Below the pieces are notes generated by a model. The model did not search any database. It was not told where the DNA came from and saw nothing but the letters and a program-made list of their open reading frames with translations. Positions 45,006 to 55,050 of a stretch of DNA of 64,000 bases are shown in pieces (positions within the stretch are counted from its first letter, which is position 1; each line of letters begins with the position of its first letter). Both the position numbers and the translations under genes were made by a program. The stretch is from Diphasiastrum complanatum (Eukaryota; Streptophyta; Lycopodiopsida; Lycopodiales; Lycopodiaceae). Location: NCBI GenBank assembly GCA_029204225.1, contig CM055095.1, forward strand, positions 16,150,049-16,214,048, in the 5' to 3' direction.

Positions 45006-45805
45006 CTAGTCTCCTAATCAAGGACTTGACACAAATGTAAGTTACTTCTATTGATTTGATTGAAGGTCTACCTTATCCCACTTCTTAGGGACCTGAAAAG
45101 ATCAGTAATAGACTTCCTATAAAGATCTAAGAATGATCTCTAACAAAATCAAATCATAGAATACTAGAAACAATGCACTTGCTTGATTGAAGTAGACAAT
45201 ACTAGTAGAATTGCCCCTCTTTCTATAAAGAACATTAAAGCTTCCAAATGATCTGATCAAGAGTGAATTTCAGCAACCTAATATACTTCCAAAATCACTT
45301 GTAAAAGATCTAAATGGAACTTAATGAGGATGCAACACAATCTACTATCCAATCACAAGCAAAAAATGATCAAAATTGATGAAAAATTGATCTAATTTGG
45401 TGCATAAGTCAAGCAATGGTTGGACTGAACCTAAATTACTTTAGGAGGTGTCTACTACACCTTAAAACAGCCTTGAAGAGTCCCCAAAACTCTGATCTTC
45501 CCCCTGCTTGAATGTTAGAAAGCCTCCTCTATGAAATCACCTCCAAAACTCGCTTAGAAATCAATGCTTGGAGCAAGCAAAACTTGCTATCTTGGTAATG
45601 TGAATTAAATTCAACTTTGCCTCTAGTTTTAGACACCTAAACACCTGCAAATGAAGTCACACAACACCAATCTCCAATGTATTTGACTCACTTTGAGTTC
45701 TAGAATCAATACTAGATGCTAAGATCCAATCTACACAAGATTTAGATAAAAAAAATTGTGATCAAATTGAATGAAAACCAAGGATTTAGCTCATTTCAAC
45801 CTTTA

Positions 45806-45818
45806 GGCTCTGATACCA
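45806..45818 (-). other. primer binding site, element E
   Basis: TGGTATCAGAGCC on the minus strand directly next to the LTR; initiator Met tRNA type. Confidence 0.85.
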
Positions 45819-46490
45819 TGTAAAAATTACAGCAAATAAGGATCCTAAAACACTTGAAATGATGAGGGAAACAATAGATTATGATTTCATAAGATTAGCA
45901 CAAGTTGAACCATCAAAAATCTATGCTTGAACCTCACTAAATGGCCCAAATCCTTGAAGAAGGCTTCACACGTGTGAAAGTACGGCCTCCCACAGTCTGA
46001 GTACTGTACACCAGACCTACATTCAATCCTACAATCATTAGTAATCACAAGTACTCAAACAATTATGAACATAGAGAGCAATTGCACCATTATGAGAGAA
46101 AAAACATGAAATTGCTTGATTGATTTTGGTGAGATATCATCACCTATATATACATGATCCATCACGGTTTTGGGCAGGTATGAGTAGCCCTAAACCTATC
46201 CCTAATGCTAATTTTGGTGGATCTTTCATCCCTACCAAGTTAGGGTTGGAATCTTAGAGATCCCTCAACAATGCAAAAATTACCAAAAATAGCTCCTATT
46301 TTTTCTCCCTTGTATCTAAGCATAATTTGGACTCATTCCAAAGGTTCTAACACTTAGGTCTACTTGAGAACATCCTTATGAATGGAATCCTATGCTATTT
46401 GGCACGTGTGACAAGCCACATCATGACCATCTAACTATTTACAAGTCATATGACCAAAACTAGTCAAGCTAGAATTGTGAATTTTTAACA
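45819..46490 (-). repeat. 5' LTR of element E
   Basis: 672 bp. One substitution (AGAGATCC against GGAGATCC) was found against the left LTR. Palindrome TTCACACGTGTGAA at 45965-45978. Confidence 0.92.
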
Positions 46491-47264
46491 GACTTTATGG
46501 GTAATTATGTCTCCTCAAATTTCATAATGCGAGATTCAATGTTTTGTGGGCAATTTTATATTCACTTGCTCTGAGTAACTCGTAAATATTTTGAGGAATG
46601 AGAACTTTTGCAAGGTTTAATCATTTTCAAAAATATGAAGGAATCTTTTGAACAAATCGCTCATATCATATTTCAAGGTGAAGTTGTCGAGTCCATGAAG
46701 TATTCAATATAAATAATTTGAACTTGATTTGAATTGTATTGTATGATTGAAGACATAAATTCATGGGCTAGTGCACATTGAAGTGAGATTAATTGAATGT
46801 CGGTTTGACCCAGTGTTTAGCCTAGTCTCCCCAACTTTTAGAGAGCCAAATGCTACACATTGTTATCATAACACTAGCAGAAGATGCAGACTATAATGAT
46901 AGGCCTAATATGTTTGAATGTTCCAAGCTATTTTTTGCCAAGGGTTTTTGTGTTGTGTGATGGACTTCTTATTATAATGTTATTCTCTACATTCCAATGC
47001 TTAGTTATTTTATATGTTTTATGAAACCCACAGGGTGCCCTATGAGAATCTAGCAGTCACATAAGACATATATCATAAGTAGACATTGGAAGGTAGATAA
47101 AAATGTTACAAAAAGATGTAGCCCTTCAAAATGTGAATTTTTTTTTGCTTTTTGAAAAAAGAATTCACATAATACTATTTTTACATCCACCTTCCAACCT
47201 GAGGGTGCATGTAAAGAAAGGTGAAAAAAAATTACAAGTGCATGTAATGTTTTTTTGATTGACC
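46491..47264. other. AT-rich spacer, nothing recognised
   Basis: No open frame with motif and no terminal repeats. Confidence 0.4.
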
Positions 47265-47272
47265 TGGCACAC

Positions 47273-47855
47273 TGTCGTGCTAGCCTACAAAAGAATTAAT
47301 ATAAATTAATCTAAATGGAGCTAATTTGGATAGTAATGCTATTCCAATAGGCACCAAACAAAATTTAATGTATTTTTTTTTAAATTTTTGGTTAAAAGAT
47401 TTTTTTGTAGGTTAGCACGTTGGCTAATCTTTAGAGCTTCTTGAACATTTTTTCATAATAAAAATACAAATCTATACTTAAAGACACTTGAATAATTTTA
47501 TCAAAAGATACTTTTATACCTTGTAAATATAGGTTTATTTTGATCATAGAAAAATGTTTTTGGAGTTGTAAAGGCTAGCATGTTGGCATGCTAACCCACA
47601 AAAGAATTAGAAAAAATAAAAAATAGAAGGCCAATTTTTTTCTTTGGAGCCAACTTGACTAGCACACCTATGTGTTACTCAAATTGGCTCCAAAAAAATT
47701 ATTCAATTAATTTGTTTTTAAATTTCACTTTTTTTTAAAAAAAAATGTAGGCTAGCACATGAATGTGCTAGCCCCTTTAAAGCGTCATGAACATTTTTTC
47801 ATAATAAAAGTAAAACATCGTTGTTTATAAAAAATCATGTAGTGGCATTATCCCT
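47273..47855. repeat. two tandem fold-back (MITE-like) repeats
   Basis: Copy 1 has a left arm CGTGCTAGCCTACAAAAGAA (47276-47295) and an inverted right arm TTTTTTGTAGGTTAGCACG (47401-47419). Copy 2 has a left arm starting GGCTAGCATGTTGGCATGC (47573) and a right arm TGTAGGCTAGCACATG (47746-47761). The arms of copy 2 each carry a small hairpin (GGCTAGCA/TGCTAACC and GGCTAGCAC/GTGCTAGCC). Each copy is followed by GAACATTTTTTCATAATAAAA, so a unit of about 300-350 bp is duplicated in tandem. The AT-rich core and lack of coding fit a non-autonomous DNA element. Confidence 0.6.
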
Positions 47856-48060
47856 TTTGTTAGTAGTAATGTAATTATAATATTAGACACCAATGGTGCA
47901 CTTATATTGTGCAAAGCGCAAAATATTGTGAATACGCCTCGAAGCACAATAGGAGATTTATGTTGCATTGCTCAAGTAGGAATTGCAAAAGCATTGTAAA
48001 GTCAAGTTACTTGCAAAATAAATAAAAGCAAGTTAACTTAAACTATTAAGTTTAGAAATG
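47856..48060. other. spacer, nothing recognised
   Basis: No feature seen. Confidence 0.35.
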
Positions 48061-48063
48061 AGC

Positions 48064-48230
48064 CAATAAGAAAGTGCCACTTCAACTCCTTTAGACCCAA
48101 TTATAAAAGGGTGAAATCCTTTGTATTTTATGTTCTTACATTTCATTTGTTCAATCAAAGAGTTGAGTTCTCTCCTATTTTGTGATTGTGTGAATGCTTT
48201 GAGAGAGGAAGAGAGAGAGAGAGAGCTGTG
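48064..48230 (+). promoter_or_regulatory. promoter-like segment (CCAAT, TATA, GA tract)
   Basis: CCAAT at about 48064 is followed by TTATAAAAGG at about 48103, then a stretch ending in a GAGAGA tract at 48200-48227. Spacing of about 40 bp suits a plant promoter, and the arrangement recalls the U3/R part of an LTR. No matching LTR partner, primer site or downstream gene was found. Confidence 0.35.
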
Positions 48231-49395
48231 AGGCGAGTGTTTTGCTTATTGCTTGATGCTTTATGTTTGATGCTTGTTCCTTTATTATGTATGTATGATG
48301 CCTTGATCGCTAGACATACGTAGTATCCTCCCTTGTTGTAGGAATGTGTTGCTGTGTAGGTTTCTACCACCAAGCTATGGAATTGCGCTTAGGAAGACCC
48401 ACTTCCAAGTTCATTCATGGCTTGTCCCCCTCTTCTTCCTTCCCTCTTGGCTGCAGCCCATAGATTAGGTGTTAGATCCATATCATGGGCCTTAAGCCAC
48501 TGTAGGTGGGATTTTCCTTACGTTGGAAGCTTGAAACCCAAAGAAGCCAAGAGCAAACAAGGGTATAGTGTCCACAAACAGCCATGATGAAGTAGGAGTA
48601 GATTAACTTAGTTTCACTTGCATTTTCTAGGATTTATTGATAGTTTCCATCCGCCAAAAGAGGGCAACATGGAGGCAGCCTGATAAATTGCTGCTCCCTC
48701 GTTCATAGCAACATAGTTTGCCTTTAGATCACACATTTCCCGTTGGATCAAATCCCTACCTCGCTATACTAAAACGGAGTCAATCCTTCCTTTTTCTGGC
48801 CCATTGCACTCTAGCAAAGATAAAATCTATAGGATAGGTGGCAAAAATAAGGGTAACAACAAGGTTGTATTTGTCTATTATAGAACTCTCCAAAACAACA
48901 TGATTTGGGGAGTCTCCAACCTCATTCATGTAGACTTTGAGGTGCACACCTAAAATTCACATTTTTTTTTCAACTCCAAGGTTGATATTCTAATATCCAG
49001 TACTTGGTTGTAGATAATGTGACCAATGCTTGCATCATGGAAGAACATGATAAGTTGGATTTACCCAGATGATCAATGGTGCATACTAGTATTCTCTTAG
49101 TAGTCTCAATTTTGATGAAAGAATGCTATCATGTTACAAAATAGATTAATAACACACCAACAATGAAGTGCTTGATTTGCTTCAAAAGAATTGCTAACCC
49201 TCTCTTGAATTGTGAACTAAACTTGATGAATATTCTAATTTTTAAATGCTTATAATAGCAAATAATCAAATTTTACTCACATACAATGCCATACTTTCAA
49301 AAATGGAAATTGGCTTGCAAATGAAAAGCATGTCACATTAATGTTCATCATCGACGAAGGGTCAAGAAGGAGACCCATCTCCACCCTCTTCCATA
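48231..49395. other. spacer, nothing recognised
   Basis: No open frame with motif, no repeat ends and no RNA gene recognised. Confidence 0.4.
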
Positions 49396-50355
49396 GATGC
49401 TCTTAGTTGGATCGGTGAACTGAATGAGTTGTCATTCACTTAGATTTCTACAAATCTATATCTTTCACCGAGAGGAAAATATGAATCAGACTCCCATTTT
49501 GGTCACATTTGGAAGAACCGGAAGAAATGTGGACAGTGTTGATTTAGAAACACAGGGGACTCAACTAACTAAGAAAGATAAGAAGATTGTGGAACAATTC
49601 ACCATTTGAGATGGATTACTATCAAGGAATGGAAAAGTTTGTGTACCTGGTGATGATGAGCTCAAACGTAAGATTTTGTTTGAACGTCATGACATACCTT
49701 GTGCAGGACATCCCGGTATACACAGGACTCTGGACTTGGTTAAAAGAGAATTTTATTGGCCAACGCTCAAGCCATATGTCGAGTCATATGTTGTTAAATG
49801 CAAGCCCTATCAACTAGCAAAGGTTGGTGGTTTGTTGCATCCGTTAGATATCCTTGACAAGAAATGGAAAAGCATATCTATGGATTTTGTAGTTGGACTT
49901 CCAAAGACCCAACGACAAAATGATTCTATTTGGGTTGTAGTAGATCAGTTAACTAAGTTACCTATATTCATACCAGTCAAGTCAACTATAAAGGCTTCTG
50001 AATTGGCCAGGTCTTTGTTGCGAGATTATTTCGCTTGTATGGTCTGCCAAGTGACATTGTTAGTGATAGAGATCCTAAGTTCACAGGTCACTTTTGGTCA
50101 GCAGTATTCCATAAACTTGAAACTTTTTGAGTATTAGATGGCCAGACAAAAAGGACTAATCAAACTATGGAAGATATCTTGAGAACGTTCGTTTCTCACA
50201 AGCAATCTCATTGGGAAGGTTATCTCCCACCGGTTGAGTTTGTATATAATAGCAGAAAACATTCTACTACAGGTTACAGTCCTTTTATGCTGATGTACGA
50301 TTTTCAACCTAGATCTCCAGTAAATGTTGAAACGAAGACTATCAAGAGGCCAAAG
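49396..50355 (+). mobile_element. Gypsy fragment J (integrase part of the H family)
   Basis: The left end (GATGCTCTTAGTTGGATCGG, then TTGTCATTCACT) aligns with the minus-strand end of element H at about 2510-2670, showing the same family. It runs from the RNase H-integrase spacer through most of the integrase and stops at about 50355 after the motif PRSPVNVETK. No LTRs. Confidence 0.75.
49590..50355 (+). pseudogene. Gypsy integrase (fragment J)
   Basis: The zinc-binding start reads HDIPCAGHPGIHRTLD and CKPYQLAK, with the last Cys replaced by Tyr. The core has MDFVVGLPKTQRQNDSIW (first catalytic Asp). The second Asp ([12 protein letters not shown]) lies in a shifted frame at about 50062. A deletion near 50128 removes the stretch before GQTKRTNQTMED, and then SHWEGYLPPVEFVYNSRKHSTTGYSPFMLMY follows. 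Stops and two shifts make it inactive. The order and motifs match fragment I, which begins where J ends. Confidence 0.8.
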
Positions 50356-50586
50356 TGACCATGCGATAAAGTGAAAGCTAATTTCTGATCTATCTTGAAA
50401 AAGCATGAACTGCATTGTCTGCCAAGATGATCGTACTTAAGAGATGACCTAGAATTCGCACGCAATCCCGATATTGTCTGTCTCTAGAAGCCAGCGTCCA
50501 TTCGAATTCATCGTGCCATCAGCCGCCTCCCATTAACACATACGAGCTTTGACATATCAATTTTTACGAAATAAGAGATAGGTTGA

Positions 50587-50970
50587 CTAGTGCGAACTAG
50601 TTTGATCGTCCCCATTGCCTCCTTGTTGCTGACCATCAGCTGCTGAAGCAGCCAACTGCTGTTCAGTGCAGTTTCCAGTATATACACTGAATGAGGCAAG
50701 CATCCCCAAATGGCCATCACCTCCAAGTACAGGCACAGACAACTGCGAAGAGCTTTGCTGCAGCAGTAGGGAACTAAATGTCATCTGGTGTTCCGGGTTC
50801 GCACATTGTAGATCAAGACCCATTTCACTAGTTTTGATCGTCGGCAAAAGAGCTACTCCGCTTGGTAACAAAGACGTTATAGGCATCATAGTATTGAGGG
50901 ATTGTTGAGAGAAGCCTACCAATCCACCCTCGGGTGCTAACTGAAGAGATGACCTGGTGGGACCACTCAT
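50587..50970 (-). CDS. 127-residue ORF, possible TCP-like transcription factor C-terminus
   Basis: Reads MSGPTRSSLQLAPEGG to a TGA at 50587. Amino-acid use (Gln/Ser/Gly/Leu-rich, FSSLLLQQSSSQ, LGGDGHLGMLASFSVY, QQQGGNGDD) is unlike the retroelements around it and resembles the low-complexity C-terminal part of plant class I TCP factors, which often have a GGDGHLGMLA-like motif; this comparison is from memory. No basic helix-loop-helix TCP domain is seen upstream, so it would be a 3' exon, a fragment or a pseudogene. The DNA is GC-richer than its neighbours. It lies next to Gypsy fragment J. Confidence 0.35.
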   Translation of the reverse strand: MSGPTRSSLQLAPEGGLVGFSQQSLNTMMPITSLLPSGVALLPTIKTSEMGLDLQCANPEHQMTFSSLLLQQSSSQLSVPVLGGDGHLGMLASFSVYTGNCTEQQLAASAADGQQQGGNGDDQTSSH

Positions 50971-50985
50971 CCTTGTTCAAATGTC

Positions 50986-53150
50986 AAAATCTCAAAAAAA
51001 TGAAAAAATGAAAAATTGCTTTTGATTACATACATATATAATGAGATTTCCATACAAAGAGAATTTTTTTTTTTGTGAAAGAGGTTGATAGAGAAAATGG
51101 TCAATTGAGAGAGGGAGAAAGAAGTAGAGAGAGAAAATATTTAAGTTAGAAAAGGGAGAAAAAATGAGAGAGAGACAGAGAATAAAACATTTCACATAGT
51201 CCCCCTTGACAAAGCAAGACCAAACCTTTTGAATCCTTTGTTTTATAGCATAACAGGTAATAAAAAGCTGCATGAAATCTTACAGTATAGAGTACCATAA
51301 AGTGAAACATGTTTAAAGATGCACAGTTCTTACTTGCGACCATCTTACAACACAAAACCGCATGAGTTAGTATGGTGAAGAAGATAAGGTGTCATAGCTA
51401 AGTATTAGTTGTTATCCATGTCTGAAACAAGATTCAAGATGACACAACAACTGAGTATTTCAAAGTGTAGTCCAATCTTCCTTACCATACACTATGATAG
51501 CAATACGTTCCGCCCTAAATAACCATATCAAGGCAGAAGTCGTACTGATCAATGTAAGGGCAAGGGACCGTATTCAAGCATATAATAACAATATCACTTT
51601 TATGAGATAAAAAAAACCATGTTAAAACACCATAAGGCGATCTTTTTGAAGTCCATGCATAGTATAGGATATCATGGCATATCCGTGCCATGCTGATCCC
51701 TTGGACTTCATGTCATAGCATGAAAGACCAATAATACAAGGCAGCTTGGGCAAATCCATGCCATATAAGCTACCTGGACCTAACCTCGTGTTCCTTTGCC
51801 TTTAATTGACCTAAATTCTTATTTTTAGCCTAATTTTTTATTAGGCGACTTTTTGTTATCATAAGTAAGCAAAGTATGTCAATATTTGATATAAAACAAT
51901 ACAATTTATCTGTTTAATAACCTCATATCAGTTCCTCAAGCATGTAAAGTCTCACATAATATGATTACTTATGATAAGGTACTACGTATGTAACTCTCAT
52001 TATGCATTCTAATTTTAAAGGTTTACAATACTAGCCGGTAGCATACTTCCAAGAACCATATGGTGGTATCAGTGTAATACATGAATGTGTGGTGATGAGA
52101 TATCTTGTGACTTGTCTATGTTCCACTTAGAAGGGAGCAAATCCATCTAATGATGTTGATAGGTTCAACACAAGGTGATGTTAGAGGCAATATTAGTCTA
52201 CGAGATTAAAAACAAGTCGTATAGGTAAATGCTAATCATACATGAGTTTTCCCATACCTTATGTAAGGTGAAGTATAACATGTCGTTTATTCCATGTAGT
52301 GTAATTGAGCATACAAAGTGACAATGCGAAAAGCAAACTTGTATTTAGTAAGTGAAGGAAGAAAGATTACTGTATCGTAATATTGTTTCGTATCCTTCTA
52401 CTTGTATCTTACAACTTGCCACCATTATTGTTATAAACATGAAGAAGCTATCATAAAGACAACTTATTGTATAAATGCCATAAGAACTACTCAAAAAGAG
52501 TCCATTATCACTATAAAAGGGCACATAAGCTTCCTATCAATTTAGCAATAGTATAGCAATCAAAATTCATACAAATCAAGAGGTAAATTGTATCATAGAT
52601 GGGCGCAAATATTCCAAATGGTTCATCGACTATTTGTTTACTAAAAACTTATTTGGTACAGCAGAAATGACCTCATATGTAGGCACATATCCATCAACCA
52701 GTACAACGACTATCTACCAAAGCAAATACGTTGGTGAGGTAAAACAAAAATGACAAGAAAATTGGTGTAAGTAGAAAAATGGTCAGAAAAATGAGTAATA
52801 AAGGTGGCGCAAAGTTTTATGCATACACGTGTCAATAGACAAAACGTCTGCTAAAAGTCCTACGTCTAATCAGAGAAATAAATATAGAATCAATAAACCG
52901 ACTATTCAATGCTATAGAATATTCTTCTATGATACCGTTTGTACTAAAAAATAAAACTCATCCGATATATCGGACAACTAAGGAATGAACAATCGGAAGG
53001 AAAGCTATCAAACATGCATCGAATAGGTGAATGAATGAATAAATAAATAGTGTAAATTAAATTTAAAAATAGATAAATAATTAAAATAATTATTGAATAG
53101 AATAATAATAATAAATAGATAATATAAATATTTACAAGTAATATTTCCTT
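50986..53150. other. AT-rich spacer with simple repeats, nothing recognised
   Basis: Purine-rich GAGAGA stretches at 51090-51180 and an AAT/AAAT simple repeat at about 53030-53130. No genes, terminal repeats or RNA genes recognised. Confidence 0.4.
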
Positions 53151-54640
53151 ACCCAGGAGCCATTTACTCTTATCGGTTGCAAATTTTCCTATAAATCTGC
53201 TAGTTGGAGAGATCCATTGTCGGAGATTTCAATCACTTTGTAAGGACCCAGTGAGTATGCAACTTGCCTGGAAATTTCATACGATGATTGTCGTACAGGA
53301 GGTCATAGTCTCCTTCACGTAAAACTACCTTCTTTATCGAATCGTCAAAGTTTATCTTTCGTCGTAACTGAGCCTTCGTTGTGTCAATCAGTGCTTGATT
53401 TCTTTTCTCCTCTAGCTCGATCAATAAGAATCTCTTCTTTAAGCTCGAGTGTTCTTCAGATCGAGATTCAACCTATACACGATAAGTCGGTACTTCAAAT
53501 TCGATAGGCAATATCAGGTGCATGTCATAAACCAGATAGAACGGTGTCTGCTTCATGGTCACTTTCTCAGCATTTTGGTATGCCCATAGAACAAATGGTA
53601 ACTTTTGATCCCAATCTGATGCGTGCATTGTGGTGATCTTGTTTAAGATTTTACACAATATGTTGACTCTTTCAGTCAAACCATTAGCCTTTGGATTGTA
53701 TGGAGTTGTTTTTCAATGTTTGATCATGAAGTGCTCGGTAAGCAGATGAATCAAAATGAGTCCATCTGCTTACCAGTTCCAAAGGACAACCATATTGAGT
53801 TATGAGATTCCGAAACAGAAACTTTGCAACAGTTTTAGCATCATTGTTCTTCGTTGCTTCTGCTTCGACCATCTTTGTCGCGTAGTCAGTCGCTACCAAT
53901 ATATAGTTTCGTTTGATACAATGACCAAATTAATTGGTCCGACAAAGTCAATGTCCCACTTCTCAAATGGTGCAAGTGGAAGTATCGGAGTGAGTGGCCA
54001 ATGCATAAATCTTCTTCCTCCTCTTTGTCTGTGATAGACTCCTTAGCTGCTTCCGATAGTAGTTATTATTAGATAATAGCTGCTCGAAGGTAATATTCGG
54101 CCGTAATGAGCCAATATCTGATACGATATCATATTGCTTCTTCGTTGTCAGCTTGAAGTCCACCACATCTCTAGATAGTTTTGAACTTATTGGTACATAA
54201 TCATTCTTCTCTTCAAAAGTAACCTTCTTTTGAAGTGGATTAGACTTGATTTCTTCCTCAATTAGAGTTCTGGCTTCATCTGCAACATCCTTTCGAAATA
54301 ATTTGGCAGCATTTTGGTCATAGTCTGAATGATCTTTAAAGTCTTTTTGAGTGGTAGATTGGACATATTTGTACATCGCCTTCGGCTTTTGTGGCTTTGG
54401 GCAATCTATAGCAAGGCCTTCTCCTGAGCAATTTGAGCATAACGAAACATAACCGATTGGTTGGCGAGGCTCCGACAGTCGGGTGAATAATGACCTTGTG
54501 CACTGCATCATAATAGCTGTTGGTAATCTTCTTCGGTGGTAAGTTTACTGGTGCATACACAGTCTTCTGGTTTTGGCTCACTGTTTGAGCAGGTACAAAT
54601 CATTTTGGTCCCATGGTATACTCTTGAATCTATTATCCAT
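53151..54640 (-). pseudogene. Gypsy remnant F: gag tail fused to integrase
   Basis: Minus strand. The upstream part (54614 down to about 54020) is gag-like: a knuckle scrap GHYSPDC, then CSNCSGEGLAIDC with the His missing, then a charged linker (ADEARTLIEEEIKSNPLQ). Without any RT or RNase H it passes near 54010 into integrase: KWDIDFVGPIN, DYATKMVEAEATKNN, FRNLITQYGCPLELVS, DWDQKLPFVLWAYQNAEK and finally LREGDYDLLYD and FPGKLHTHW. The second catalytic Asp region reads SRWTHF instead of SDRGTHF. This is a different Gypsy lineage from H (no chromodomain-like tail). An internal deletion of about 2 kb is implied. Confidence 0.7.
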
Positions 54641-54666
54641 ATGTAAGAATGATTGATCAGTACCAT

Positions 54667-55050
54667 GGCATGTCAGACTATCTGTAGCCTAATGTCCATG
54701 CATGCCGGATTTGAAGCTTGCATGTCATGCCATATGTGGCCTATTGTCTATGCATGTCAGATCTAGAGCTTGCATGTCAAATTTGAAGTTTGCATGTCAT
54801 GCCATCTGTGGCCTATTGTCCATGCATGTCAGATCTAGACCTTGCATGTTGGGTTTGAAGCTTGCATGTCACACCATGCATTGCCTTATGACCGTGCATG
54901 TCACTTCAGACTGTTGCATGTCAAGAATCTATGAACCCTCATGATTGCATGACAAGAATATGAGAACCATCAGGTTTGCATGTCAGGAATCTAAGATCCA
55001 TTTGGATTGCATGACGAGAATCTAAAATCCAACATGATTGCATGTTGGAA
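54667..55050. repeat. GCATGTCA tandem array, 71-72-bp higher-order unit
   Basis: About ten exact GCATGTCA motifs plus variants (GCATGACA, GCATGTTG). In 54719-54861 two copies of a 71-72-bp unit follow each other (GCATGTCATGCCAT ... TGTGGCCTATTGTC ... CATGTCAGATCTAGA), with partial units on both sides. From about 54910 the motif alternates with AGAATCTATGAACC-like spacers of about 38-40 bp. The array lies just upstream of Gypsy remnant F. Confidence 0.7.

Larger units (their letters stand above)
40431..46490 (-). mobile_element. Ty1/Copia element E, near-identical LTRs
   Basis: 6,060 bp with 672-bp LTRs at 40431-41102 and 45819-46490, which differ at a single site by eye (40874 against 46262 region, G/A). 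Internal parts: primer site 45806-45818, gag, protease, integrase, RT, RNase H and the polypurine tract GTGAGGAGGAG next to the 3' LTR. It is related to element D in coding sequence and LTR style. Flanks read CAACT on the left and GACTT on the right, so there is no clean target duplication. Despite the young LTRs the coding region has several breaks. Confidence 0.92.

Noticed and set aside
40421-46500. Target duplication for element E
   Set aside because: CAACT and GACTT share only two aligned positions, so I did not call a duplication.
54702-54944. 80-residue plus-strand repetitive ORF
   Set aside because: By-product of the GCATGTCA tandem array.
54667-55050. CRISPR-like array
   Set aside because: The repeat units are tandem and diverged with no unique spacers of constant length, and the context is a plant nuclear genome.
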